Assembly: GCF_000685095.1 (NCBI RefSeq)
Contig: NZ_BAYE01000024.1
Span: forward strand, 25,035 to 89,034
Origin: Paraburkholderia caledonica NBRC 102488
GTDB lineage: Bacteria > Pseudomonadota > Gammaproteobacteria > Burkholderiales > Burkholderiaceae
DNA length: 64,000 nucleotides
Direction of reading: 5' to 3'
Under the pieces are notes generated by a model. It did not search any database. It saw nothing but the letters and a program-made list of their open reading frames with translations, and was not told the DNA's origin. Shown here piece after piece: positions 24,920 through 32,806 of the stretch (positions within the stretch are counted from its first letter, which is position 1; the number at the start of each line of letters is the position of its first letter). Position numbers and translations under genes: made by a program.

Positions 24920-26302
24920 CTAGCCGCCGCTCGCTTCGGTCAACGTCAAATGTTTAGTCTCCGGCGCCCAGGCAATCGAAACGATCATGCCGACCAGCAG
25001 CACGGCCGCGAGCACGAACATTGTGATGTGAAAGCCGAGCGTGGCGATGCCGAGCGGCAACAGAAACGTACCCACTGCGGAGCCGAGACGGCTGCAAGCA
25101 ATAGCTAGTCCGACGCCGCAGGCGCGTACTTCGGTGGGAAAACACTCAGGCGGGAACACGCCGACCAGGTTTGAGAATGCCGACATGGTCAGCGTGAAAA
25201 TGCCGAACGCGACAATCAGGGCGAGCGTCGCCGATTCCGGCAGCAAGCTGAGTGCGATCAGCGACACGCAGGTCACCGCGAATGAGCCGATCAGAAAAAC
25301 GCGCCGCGGCAGTTTGATCGTGAGCCAGATACCGATCAGCGCGCCAAGCACGAGAAAGCCGTTCAGCAGCAAATCCGCGCCTGAATCGTTGTTCAGATGA
25401 ATCGCCTTCAGGATAGTCGGCAAGAACGTGTAGACCGCGAAATACGGAATCACGAGGCACACAAAAAACGCGCAGTTGAATATAGTCCGGCGAATCAGGT
25501 CTTTCTCGAAGAGACGCATGAAGCCGCCAGCCGATTGCGCGTGCTGGTCTTGAGCGCCGTCGAGCGTGACGTTCTCGCCGAAGTGCTTGAGCACGACTGA
25601 CCTCGCCTCCGCAATCCTGCCTTTGCCGAGCAGCCAGCGCGGCGACTCGGGCGTGCCCATACGCAACACCAGCACGGTCAGCGCCGGAACGCCCGCAGAC
25701 GCGAGCAGCCAGCGCCAGGCATCGGGCGAGGCGTCGGCGTAATGCATGCCGAGCACGTTCGCCACCACGTAACCAATCGTCCATACGACGCTAAACGACC
25801 CGAGCAACGTTCCGCGATGCTTACGCGGCGAGAATTCCGCGAGAATCGCGTGTCCCACCGCAAAATCGCCGCCCATGCCGAAGCCGATCAATACGCGCAG
25901 CAAACAGAGTTCGAAAGGCGAGTGCACATAGAACTGCGCAAACGCGGCCACGGTGATGATGACAAAGCTCAACAGAAAGATCTTTTGCCGCCCGAGCCGA
26001 TCCGACAGCCAACCGAACACGAGGCTTCCAAAGAAAATGCCCATCAGCGCCGAACTGCCGATCATGCCCATCCAGAATGCGTCGAGCGGCATTTGACGAT
26101 TCATCGCGGCGAGCGCGTAGCCGATCGTGCCGAGCGCGAAACCTTCGGTGAAGTGCGCGCCGAACGTGAGGCCGGCGATCTTCACGTGGAACGCGTTCAG
26201 CGGCACGTCGTCGATGGAAATGGGGCGGTTCGCGGGCGGCGCCGCAGCCGGGAAAGTGGGGGCGAGGCCGAGACGGCTCGCCTGGACATCCTGATTACTC
26301 AC
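24920..26302 (-). CDS. MFS transporter (metabolite:H+ symporter)
   Basis: A 460-residue twelve-helix major facilitator. The conserved inter-helix 2-3 motif reads GWLSDRLGRQK, and the helix 4-5 region reads RVLIGFGMGGDFAVGHAIL followed by SPRKHRGTLLG. This pattern is typical of the sugar-porter/aromatic-acid symporter branch. The charged loop after helix 6 (PRWLLGKGRIAEARSVV) also fits. It is the last gene of the minus-strand run fae-like, aldo/keto reductase, aldehyde dehydrogenase, MFS, and probably imports the compound the enzymes oxidise. The substrate is unknown. Confidence 0.9.
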   Translation of the reverse strand: MSNQDVQASRLGLAPTFPAAAPPANRPISIDDVPLNAFHVKIAGLTFGAHFTEGFALGTIGYALAAMNRQMPLDAFWMGMIGSSALMGIFFGSLVFGWLSDRLGRQKIFLLSFVIITVAAFAQFYVHSPFELCLLRVLIGFGMGGDFAVGHAILAEFSPRKHRGTLLGSFSVVWTIGYVVANVLGMHYADASPDAWRWLLASAGVPALTVLVLRMGTPESPRWLLGKGRIAEARSVVLKHFGENVTLDGAQDQHAQSAGGFMRLFEKDLIRRTIFNCAFFVCLVIPYFAVYTFLPTILKAIHLNNDSGADLLLNGFLVLGALIGIWLTIKLPRRVFLIGSFAVTCVSLIALSLLPESATLALIVAFGIFTLTMSAFSNLVGVFPPECFPTEVRACGVGLAIACSRLGSAVGTFLLPLGIATLGFHITMFVLAAVLLVGMIVSIAWAPETKHLTLTEASGG

Positions 26303-26374
26303 GCTGTCTCCTTGATTTATTGGCTTTTTCGAGCGGAGAACGCCATGCGCTCCCGCCCATATGAGGTCCGACGA

Positions 26375-27814
26375 TCAGCGTCCGAGGCCGCCCATCATCA
26401 TGTATTTGAGTTCGGTGTATTCATCGAGCCCATACTTCGATCCTTCGCGGCCGAGGCCCGATTGCTTGACGCCGCCAAACGGCGCGACTTCGGTGGACAG
26501 AATCCCTTCGTTGATGCCGACCATGCCGCTTTCGAGCGCCTCGCCCACCCGCCACGCACGCGCCAGATCGCGCGTATAGAAGTACGCGGACAGCCCGAAC
26601 GGCGTCGCGTTGGCCGCGGCCACGACTTCGTCTTCGGTCTTGAAGCGAAAACACGCGGCGACCGGTCCAAAGGTCTCTTCGTGCGCAATCAGCATCGAAC
26701 TGGTTGCATCGACCAGAACCGTCGGCTCATAAAAGGTGCCGCCAAGCGCATGCGGCTTTGCGCCGGCCAGCACCTTCGCGCCCTTTTGCAACGCGTCGGC
26801 CACATGCGCCTCGACCTTCGTCAGCGCGGCCTGATTGATCAGCGGCCCTTGTTCGACGTCGCCTTGCAACGCGTTGCCCACGCGCATCGTGCGCGCCGCC
26901 TGCGCGAGCGCCAGCGTGAACGCATCGTAAATGCCGTCCTGCACGTAGAAGCGATTGACGCACACGCAGGTTTGTCCCGTGTTGCGGAACTTGGACGCCA
27001 TTGCGCCCTGCACGGCGGCGTCGAGATCCGCGTCGTCGAACACGATGAACGGCGCGTTGCCGCCCAACTCCAGCGAAAGCTTCTTCAACGTATCCGCCGA
27101 CTGCTTCGCGAGCAGCTTGCCCACGCGCGTGGAGCCCGTGAACGAGAGCTTGCGCACTACGCCGGACTCGGTGAGCGCGCCGCCAATTGCGACGGCATCG
27201 CCGGAGACCACGTTGAACACCCCCGGCGGAATGCCCGCCTTCTCTGCGAGCACGGCCAGCGCCAACGCGGACAGCGGCGTTTCCTCGGAGGGCTTGAGCA
27301 CCATCGTGCAACCCGCCGCCAGCGCGGGACCCGCCTTGCGCGTGATCATCGCGAGTGGAAAATTCCACGGCGTGATGGCCGCGACCACGCCGACCGGTTC
27401 GCGCGTCACGATGATTTTCGCGTTCGGATTCGGACTCGGAATCACGTCGCCATATGCGCGCTTCGCTTCTTCGGCGAACCATTCGAAGAAGCTCGCCGCA
27501 TAGCCGACTTCGCCACGCGCTTCGGCGAGCGGCTTGCCTTGTTCGCGGGTCAATAGCGCAGCAAGCGCATCGCGATGCTCGAGCATCAACTCGCCCCAAC
27601 GCTTGACGCGCGCGCTGCGCTCTTTAGCCGTCAACGAGCGCCACGCGGGAAACGCCCGTTCCGCGGCGGCAATGGCTTGCGTCGCCTCCGCCGCGCCGCC
27701 CTTAGCCACTTGCGCGATCACTTCGCCTGTCGCGGGATTGAGCACGGGATAAGTGCTTGCGCCTTCGTACCACTCGCCGCCGATGTAATGCCCTGTCCGG
27801 AGAAATTCGTTCAT
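26375..27814 (-). CDS. NAD(P)-dependent aldehyde dehydrogenase (succinate-semialdehyde dehydrogenase family)
   Basis: This 479-residue aldehyde dehydrogenase has all catalytic residues: Asn151 in ITPWNFPLAM, Lys174 in VLKPSEETP, Glu249 in LELGGNAPF and the nucleophile Cys283 in TGQTCVCVNRF. The second Cys two positions later is typical of succinate-semialdehyde dehydrogenases. The C-terminus (PFGGVKQSGLGREGS) fits GabD-type enzymes. Its ATG overlaps the stop of the upstream aldo/keto reductase by four bases (ATGA), so the two are translationally coupled. The longer open frame upstream is an artefact. The real substrate in this operon is open; GABA genes are absent. Confidence 0.93.
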   Translation of the reverse strand: MNEFLRTGHYIGGEWYEGASTYPVLNPATGEVIAQVAKGGAAEATQAIAAAERAFPAWRSLTAKERSARVKRWGELMLEHRDALAALLTREQGKPLAEARGEVGYAASFFEWFAEEAKRAYGDVIPSPNPNAKIIVTREPVGVVAAITPWNFPLAMITRKAGPALAAGCTMVLKPSEETPLSALALAVLAEKAGIPPGVFNVVSGDAVAIGGALTESGVVRKLSFTGSTRVGKLLAKQSADTLKKLSLELGGNAPFIVFDDADLDAAVQGAMASKFRNTGQTCVCVNRFYVQDGIYDAFTLALAQAARTMRVGNALQGDVEQGPLINQAALTKVEAHVADALQKGAKVLAGAKPHALGGTFYEPTVLVDATSSMLIAHEETFGPVAACFRFKTEDEVVAAANATPFGLSAYFYTRDLARAWRVGEALESGMVGINEGILSTEVAPFGGVKQSGLGREGSKYGLDEYTELKYMMMGGLGR

Positions 27815-28848
27815 GCCGCTTTCTCCAGCTTCTCGGCGAACGCGTCTTGCGCAAGCCTCGGCTCGCGCGCGATGCGCTTGCCAGCGGTGTAGTCGTTGAT
27901 CAGATCGCACGGCGTGTAATTGCGTTCGAGCTCGAAGACCTCTTCGTCGGACAGCGCCGTGCCGAGCGCGGCGATCGCGCTGTCGAACTGCGCCGGCGTG
28001 TCCGCGCCGACGAGCATGCTCGCCACGCCTTCGTGCCTGAGCACCCACGCCTGGGCGATCTGCGCCGCGGACACGCCGCGCCGGGCGGCCACGCGCGCCA
28101 CCGACGCCGCAATCTGCCGCGACACATCATCGCCATACATTTGCGCGGTGAAAAAGTCGGTCTGATTGCGCGTCGAGTTGGCGTCGCTTGTTAGCAACCC
28201 GCGCGCAAGCGGGCTGAACACGGAGACACCGACGCCCTGATCCTTGCAATACGGGATCATCTCGCGCTCTTCCTCGCGATATGCGAGGTTCAGCTGTAAC
28301 TGCATGTTGATCGGCTTATGCCAGCCGTTGCGCTCGCAAACCTGCATGATCTTCGCGAACTGCCACGTGTACATGGTGGAGACGCCGATATAGCGTGCCT
28401 TGCCCGCACGCACGATGTCGTTGAGCGCGCCCATGGTTTCCTCGACCGGCGTGTTCACGTCGAAGAAATGCAGCATGTAGATGTCGACGTAATCCATCCC
28501 AAGGCGAGCAAGCGACCCGTCGATGCCGTCCATGATGTGCTTGCGCGAATGACCACCCGCGTTCTGGTATGTGCCCATGTCGTAGCCGACTTTGGTCGTC
28601 ACGACAATCTCCTCGCGGCGCGCAAGGCGCTTCAGAATGCGGCCGACGACTTCTTCGCCGACGCCCGTCGAATAGAAATCGGCGAGGTCGATGAAATTGA
28701 CGCCGGCTTCCAGCGCATGGCGAACGATCGGCTCGCTGCGCGCCTCGTCGAAAATCCAGGGCTTCCATTGGGGCGTGCCCATGTTCATCGTGCCTAGGCA
28801 CAGACGCGAAACCTTCAGGCCGGATTGGCCGAGGCGAATGTATTCCAT
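27811..28848 (-). CDS. Aldo/keto reductase
   Basis: A 345-residue (alpha/beta)8 aldo/keto reductase of the YajO/Tas-like branch. MEYIRLGQSGLKVSRLCLGT is the standard N-terminus. Catalytic Asp is in FIDLADFYSTG with Tyr following, Lys is in VTTKVGYDMG and His in DIYMLHFFD. The distal region (WVLRHEGVASMLVGADTPAQ) binds NADP phosphate. It is the second gene of the operon, 52 bp behind the Fae-like gene and overlapping the aldehyde dehydrogenase. The reaction is probably NADPH-dependent reduction or oxidation of a sugar-like or aromatic aldehyde; the substrate is not deducible. Confidence 0.92.
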   Translation of the reverse strand: MEYIRLGQSGLKVSRLCLGTMNMGTPQWKPWIFDEARSEPIVRHALEAGVNFIDLADFYSTGVGEEVVGRILKRLARREEIVVTTKVGYDMGTYQNAGGHSRKHIMDGIDGSLARLGMDYVDIYMLHFFDVNTPVEETMGALNDIVRAGKARYIGVSTMYTWQFAKIMQVCERNGWHKPINMQLQLNLAYREEEREMIPYCKDQGVGVSVFSPLARGLLTSDANSTRNQTDFFTAQMYGDDVSRQIAASVARVAARRGVSAAQIAQAWVLRHEGVASMLVGADTPAQFDSAIAALGTALSDEEVFELERNYTPCDLINDYTAGKRIAREPRLAQDAFAEKLEKAA

Positions 28849-28900
28849 GAAAGGTGTCTCCTTGCAGATCGGGTACGGCTGCTTTCGATCGAGGCCGCGA

Positions 28901-29425
28901 TCAGCGTTGTTTGGGGGTGTAGAACGGGTTCGAGACGTCGCGCGCGGCGGCGAACACTTCGTCGCGATGCGGCAAGCCTTTCATCGCGGCAAGGATCGCG
29001 TTTCTGCATGCGCGGTAGTTGTTTTCGAAGACGGCGTCGAGATCGTCTGTCCCTGGATTGACCCAGTTCGCGGACACGACAACCCAATCGTTCTCCGCTT
29101 CCGGAGGCAGCGTGCCGTTCTCCAACGACTCGGCCACCGCCTTCGCGATACCGGCTTGCGACGCGCCCCAGGTTGCGTTGCCATGGAAGTCGCTGCCGAT
29201 CTGCGCCTTGTTCACGTAGAGCGTCAAAGGCTTGGTCGGCACGCCCGGACGCGCGATCACGACAAACGGCGCGTGACCAGCGGAAGGCGTCGCCAACGCA
29301 GTGGCGAACGCCTGGCCCGCCGGGCCGTTACGCGGGCCGACCAGCACGTTGATATGCGCGAGGTTGACGCCCGGTCCTTCGAATCCTTCGCCAATAAAAA
29401 GCTGTTTGTCCGTCGATACGCTCAT
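28901..29425 (-). CDS. fae: Formaldehyde-activating enzyme (Fae) homologue
   Basis: This 174-residue protein matches Fae, which condenses formaldehyde with tetrahydromethanopterin. The signature GVNLAHINVLVGPRNGPAGQ contains the catalytic His (residue 24). GHAPFVVIARPGVPTKPLT, GSDFHGNATWGASQAGIA and ENNYRACRNAILAAM are further conserved blocks. The ATG at 29425 is preceded by CGGAAAG, and an earlier in-frame start at 29482 is not needed. No other tetrahydromethanopterin genes (mch, mtdB, fhc) lie nearby, so it may be a Fae paralogue or may work with genes elsewhere. It leads an operon with an aldo/keto reductase, an aldehyde dehydrogenase and an MFS carrier. Confidence 0.9.
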   Translation of the reverse strand: MSVSTDKQLFIGEGFEGPGVNLAHINVLVGPRNGPAGQAFATALATPSAGHAPFVVIARPGVPTKPLTLYVNKAQIGSDFHGNATWGASQAGIAKAVAESLENGTLPPEAENDWVVVSANWVNPGTDDLDAVFENNYRACRNAILAAMKGLPHRDEVFAAARDVSNPFYTPKQR

Positions 29426-30017
29426 GGTCTTTCCGTCAAGTTGAGTGGATGACCGATTGTGGCGTTCGGCATCCGCGACCATGTATCGATGAGTTTTGAT
29501 CCGGGGTATGAGGCGAACTCAACTCCGGGTTTGTCCGGACCGCATAAAGAGAGCGGCGTGTTCGAGCAAAGCGGAACACGCGCAAAGGTGAGGGTTTTCG
29601 GGAGTTGCGACGTCGCGCCGCGCACGACGGCGAAAGGTGAGCACGCGCGAAGAGGTTCCTGCACCAACGACGCGGCGTTGCTCGCGCGTCGGCGTGTACG
29701 AAGCGAACGCAGAGCCGCGTTGGCATCGCCGCAAACGATTCTTCGTACAGCCTGGGAACGCCCGCCAGCAAAGGCTGGCGCGCGTTTCGGACATGTCGGT
29801 GAGGCGCGATCCCTTGTGCGCACTCACCTCGGTTCGGGTGCGCGCGGTGAAGAAGCCAGGCTCACCGAAGTATGTGGACCAAGGGCAGCCGGTCCAGTGC
29901 GTGGACTCCAGGTTTGACCTAAAGGTGAGCGTTTTCGGGGAATGGTAGCGGTGCAGAAAAGTCGAAGCGCAACATCACTTTAGCAATGCGGACGACCCGG
30001 CGCCTGTGAAGCGCACC
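29426..30017. other. Gene-free 590-bp interval with internal near-repeats
   Basis: There is no convincing coding frame here; the open frames are Arg/Ser-rich and lack ribosome sites. Two near-identical 19-mers (AAAGGTGAGGGTTTTCGGG at 29584 and its one-mismatch copy near 29921) lie in the same orientation about 335 bp apart. A small hairpin GCCAGC/GCTGGC lies at 29766-29781. On the minus strand this is the leader or promoter region of the Fae-like operon. A dispersed intergenic repeat is possible. Confidence 0.45.
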
Positions 30018-30308
30018 CTACACTTCGATCAGAAAACGCTCGCGATTCTTGCCCGCGAGCCACGCAGGCGAGCGCCCGCGGCCGCTCCAGGTCTCGCCGG
30101 TTTTCGGGTTGCGATACTTGGCGACCGAAGCGGCTTTGCGCGCAACGGTGCGTGTGTTCGCGAAACCGAGCTCTTCGGCGGTCAGGTCGTACTCGGCGAT
30201 CTTCTGTTTGATGTCGGCGATCGCTTGCGCGATCTCCTTGTCACGAGCCGCCGCAACTTCCTTGTGAAGCTTTTCGAGCTGAGCGGTCAACTGCTTGTAT
30301 GAGGCCAT
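30018..30308 (-). CDS. H-NS family nucleoid-associated protein
   Basis: A 96-residue H-NS/StpA-type protein. The N-terminal half is a coiled-coil oligomerisation region (YKQLTAQLEKLHKEVAAARD). The C-terminal DNA-binding domain contains YRNPKTGETWSGRGRSPAWL, with the AT-hook-like GRGRSPAWL that recognises the minor groove, and ends in NRERFLIEV. The ATG is preceded by GGGAG at eight bases. It silences AT-rich, often foreign, DNA. Multiple copies are usual in Burkholderia, so a global role for this copy is not certain. Confidence 0.93.
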   Translation of the reverse strand: MASYKQLTAQLEKLHKEVAAARDKEIAQAIADIKQKIAEYDLTAEELGFANTRTVARKAASVAKYRNPKTGETWSGRGRSPAWLAGKNRERFLIEV

Positions 30309-30435
30309 CGCGAATGCTCCCGTTGATTGTGGCGAACCGAAGTGCGGACGCTATCAGACAAATAAATTGCCGGATAGAGAGCCCTTCATTGTCCAGCGCT
30401 AAAAGTGCGGCCGGTCATCGCCGAAGCATGCGCAC

Positions 30436-31635
30436 TCAATCGTCTATTGCATCGTACACGCGGCGCTCGAAGTCGACTGCCATCGGAAACGGCTCGATCG
30501 AACGGCGCTGGATCAGCATGATGCCGATCAGGTCCTCGACCGGATCGGCGAACCAGCTTGTGCCGAAAGCACCCGGCCAACCGAAGGAGCCGGTTGAGCG
30601 ATAGCCTTGGGGGAGTTGCTGCGCCGGATCGTCGACGATCGACAAACCGAGGCCGAAGCCCTGGCCCGCCCACATCACATGACCGAACGCCGGGAGGCGG
30701 CGTTGATCGCGAGTCAGAAAATTCGAGCGCATCAGATCGACCGAACGATGCGACAGCAAGCGCACATCGCCGACACGTCCACGCCGCAAAAGCAACTGCG
30801 CGAACTGCAGATAGTCCTGAGCAGTGGAGACGAGCCCCCCGCCACCGCTCTGAAACCGCGCCGGATTGGCCCAGCGGCTCGCGGACGCATGATCCTCGAC
30901 CACACGCTGCCGCGTTTCCGGATCGACGCCATACGCGGTAGCCAGACGGGCGAGCTGCGGCTCGGGCACCCAGAACGCGGTGTCGCGCATGCCCAGCGGC
31001 TCGAAGATGCGCGTGCGGAAAAACTCCCCCAGCGGCATGCCGCTCACTCTCGCGATCAGCGCGCCGAGCACATCGGTGGCGATGCCGTAGTGCCAGCGCG
31101 AGCCCGGCTGAAACATCAGCGGCAATTGGGCGATGCGCTCGAGCCACGCGTTCACATCGCCGTGCCCATCGACGCCGTTGAAAGCCGTCGCGTACGCCTG
31201 TGCCAGCGGGCCGGTCGCGGTGAAGTGGTATGCGAAGCCCGCGCGATGCGTCAACAGATCGAGCACGGTCAGCGGCGTCCGCACAGGATCGGTCGCATCG
31301 AGCGGACCGCCGGGATCACGCAACACGCGCGGCGACGACAGTTCGGGCAACCACTGCGCGATGGGCGAGTCGAGCGCCAGCCGATCCTCTTCGATCAGCA
31401 TGAGAATGGCGGCGCTCGTCACCGGCTTGGTCATCGACGCGATGCGAAACAGCGTGTCGCGCTCCATCGGCAACTGCGCGGCTTCGTCGCGCAGACCGAG
31501 TGCCTCGAAGTAGCCGGTTTCGCCGCGGCGCCAGACGAGCGCCACCGCGCCGGCCACATCGCCCCGGTCCACGAAACCCTGCAAGGTGCGCGTCAGGGCT
31601 GTCAGCCGAGCTGACGAAAATCCAGCTACTTGCAT
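30436..31635 (-). CDS. Serine hydrolase (class C beta-lactamase-like / esterase family)
   Basis: A 399-residue protein of the beta-lactamase/D-aminopeptidase/EstB family. The SxxK motif is in RIASMTKPVTSAAIL (catalytic Ser near residue 71), and the second-site Tyr is in WHYGIATDVLGALIARVSG. A late region (GQGFGLGLSIVDD, then GSFGWPGAFGTSWF) occupies the KTG-equivalent position. There is no signal peptide, so a cytoplasmic esterase is more likely than a periplasmic beta-lactamase. It stands alone between an H-NS gene and a small conserved gene. Confidence 0.88.
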   Translation of the reverse strand: MQVAGFSSARLTALTRTLQGFVDRGDVAGAVALVWRRGETGYFEALGLRDEAAQLPMERDTLFRIASMTKPVTSAAILMLIEEDRLALDSPIAQWLPELSSPRVLRDPGGPLDATDPVRTPLTVLDLLTHRAGFAYHFTATGPLAQAYATAFNGVDGHGDVNAWLERIAQLPLMFQPGSRWHYGIATDVLGALIARVSGMPLGEFFRTRIFEPLGMRDTAFWVPEPQLARLATAYGVDPETRQRVVEDHASASRWANPARFQSGGGGLVSTAQDYLQFAQLLLRRGRVGDVRLLSHRSVDLMRSNFLTRDQRRLPAFGHVMWAGQGFGLGLSIVDDPAQQLPQGYRSTGSFGWPGAFGTSWFADPVEDLIGIMLIQRRSIEPFPMAVDFERRVYDAIDD

Positions 31636-31713
31636 GTCGATGGTGTGTCCTGGCTTAAGCGTCGTCTATAGACGATAACGAGATGGCAGCGAGTTTGCAG
31701 CGCGCAGTGCCGG

Positions 31714-31917
31714 TCAGGCTTTCTGACGCTCTTCCAATGCCGCGAGTGCGGCATTAAGACGTTTGATGCGACTGGCCTGTGTCGGCATGCGAACCGAGCC
31801 GGAAACCGAATCGATGCGATTACGCCAATACGACAGCGGTATGCGGTCTTCGGCGGAAATGTGCGAAATGACGTGTTCGAGATGTTGGATGTCTTTTTCG
31901 AGTTGGTGATGATTCAT
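31714..31917 (-). CDS. Small conserved helical protein
   Basis: This 67-residue protein, MNHHQLEKDIQHLEHVISHI followed by a basic helix ending in LNAALAALEERQKA, is predicted entirely helical and may form a short coiled coil. The GGGGAAAAGA ribosome site directly before the ATG supports it as a real gene. The function is unknown. The 540 bp upstream lack genes and are clearly richer in A+T. Confidence 0.65.
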   Translation of the reverse strand: MNHHQLEKDIQHLEHVISHISAEDRIPLSYWRNRIDSVSGSVRMPTQASRIKRLNAALAALEERQKA

Positions 31918-32458
31918 TCTTTTCCCCGGAATACTCGTTGACTCAATCGAAACGCAATGAAAAGCGCAACTGTGCCGTGTCTAACGTCCACTCCCGTTAG
32001 TCGGCAACTTCTTCCTCGCTTTTGCCGTGCGGTCTATTTATTCGGCAAAAGCTGCTGGTCGCATGCGCTGGCGAACCTGTTAAAACAGAATACTGCCGCG
32101 GGATTTCATGTTCCGTTACCTGCCGCACCGACTTCGCTTCAGTGCGAAAAAATACCGTGACTTTTTATGGATGTCGATCCATTAGGAATAAAAACCAACG
32201 TCGCTGATTAATATGCGAGTGGCATAGACACAATTTTGTCTCCCACGCATTAGACGCATATATTTATGACGTTCGTGCACTTTTGAAAGAACGCCCTCAG
32301 CGCAATAGTTCGCCGCTAAAGGCCGTAAGCATTTTGAGCAGCGAGTTATGCGTGACCGGCGTACAAATTGGGCTACGCAGCCCGGGCAAGACTTTTGGAC
32401 CAAAGGCAGTCGAACACTGCCTCCGGTCCGCACCCGTAATGGCGCGGCCGCAGCACTA
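31918..32458. other. Gene-free AT-richer interval
   Basis: About 540 bases hold no supportable gene. Base composition drops towards A+T near 32130-32290, unlike the flanks. The small open frames lack ribosome sites and family resemblance. A small RNA or the promoter of the gene at 31714-31917 could lie here; nothing specific can be pointed out. Confidence 0.5.
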
Positions 32459-32719
32459 TTACTTTGCGCGGCAGGCGTAGATGAGGCTGAGCGTGCCATT
32501 GTTCGTCGACTGGCGAACCGTGTCGAACGCGCCGCCGCAGCCTGCGACCGCCTGCTGCGAGCAGGAGTCGGAGCCGGCTGGACATTCAACGAGTGTGGTG
32601 GCGCGACCGTCGGGCAAAAACAGCGGCGCGCTGCTGCTGCAACCGCCCAGTACCGTGCTCGCTGCAGCGACCGCGAACACACAGGCACGGCGCGCGAAGA
32701 AAGAGAAGCTGCGGTTCAT
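32459..32719 (-). CDS. Small outer-membrane-type lipoprotein
   Basis: An 86-residue lipoprotein precursor. A basic start and hydrophobic core (ACVFAVAAASTV) are followed by the lipobox LGGC, so the mature protein starts at the Cys near residue 27 with SSS after it, predicting outer-membrane sorting. The mature part is about 60 residues with four further Cys (VECPAGSDSC, AVAGCGG, YACRAK), which suggests disulphides. The start follows a GGGG-rich ribosome site. The function is unknown. Confidence 0.8.
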   Translation of the reverse strand: MNRSFSFFARRACVFAVAAASTVLGGCSSSAPLFLPDGRATTLVECPAGSDSCSQQAVAGCGGAFDTVRQSTNNGTLSLIYACRAK

Positions 32720-32806
32720 GTGAAACCCCGATCACGTCTTGTTTTTGGATCACACGATTGTGCCACGCGCCAATTGCGCTGCGTGACCCGCTGAAGGCCG
32801 GCTTTG

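Noticed and set aside
25742..27556. A 604-codon open frame on the plus strand
   Set aside because: Antisense to the MFS and aldehyde dehydrogenase genes, Arg/His-rich, no recognisable domains; the minus-strand genes have catalytic motifs.
29436..29917. Open frames on both strands in the interval upstream of fae
   Set aside because: Ser/Arg-rich, without ribosome sites or family resemblance; treated as non-coding.
31957..32160. 67-codon plus-strand frame (MKSATVPCLT start)
   Set aside because: No ribosome site, AT-richer non-coding context, no homology that I recognise.
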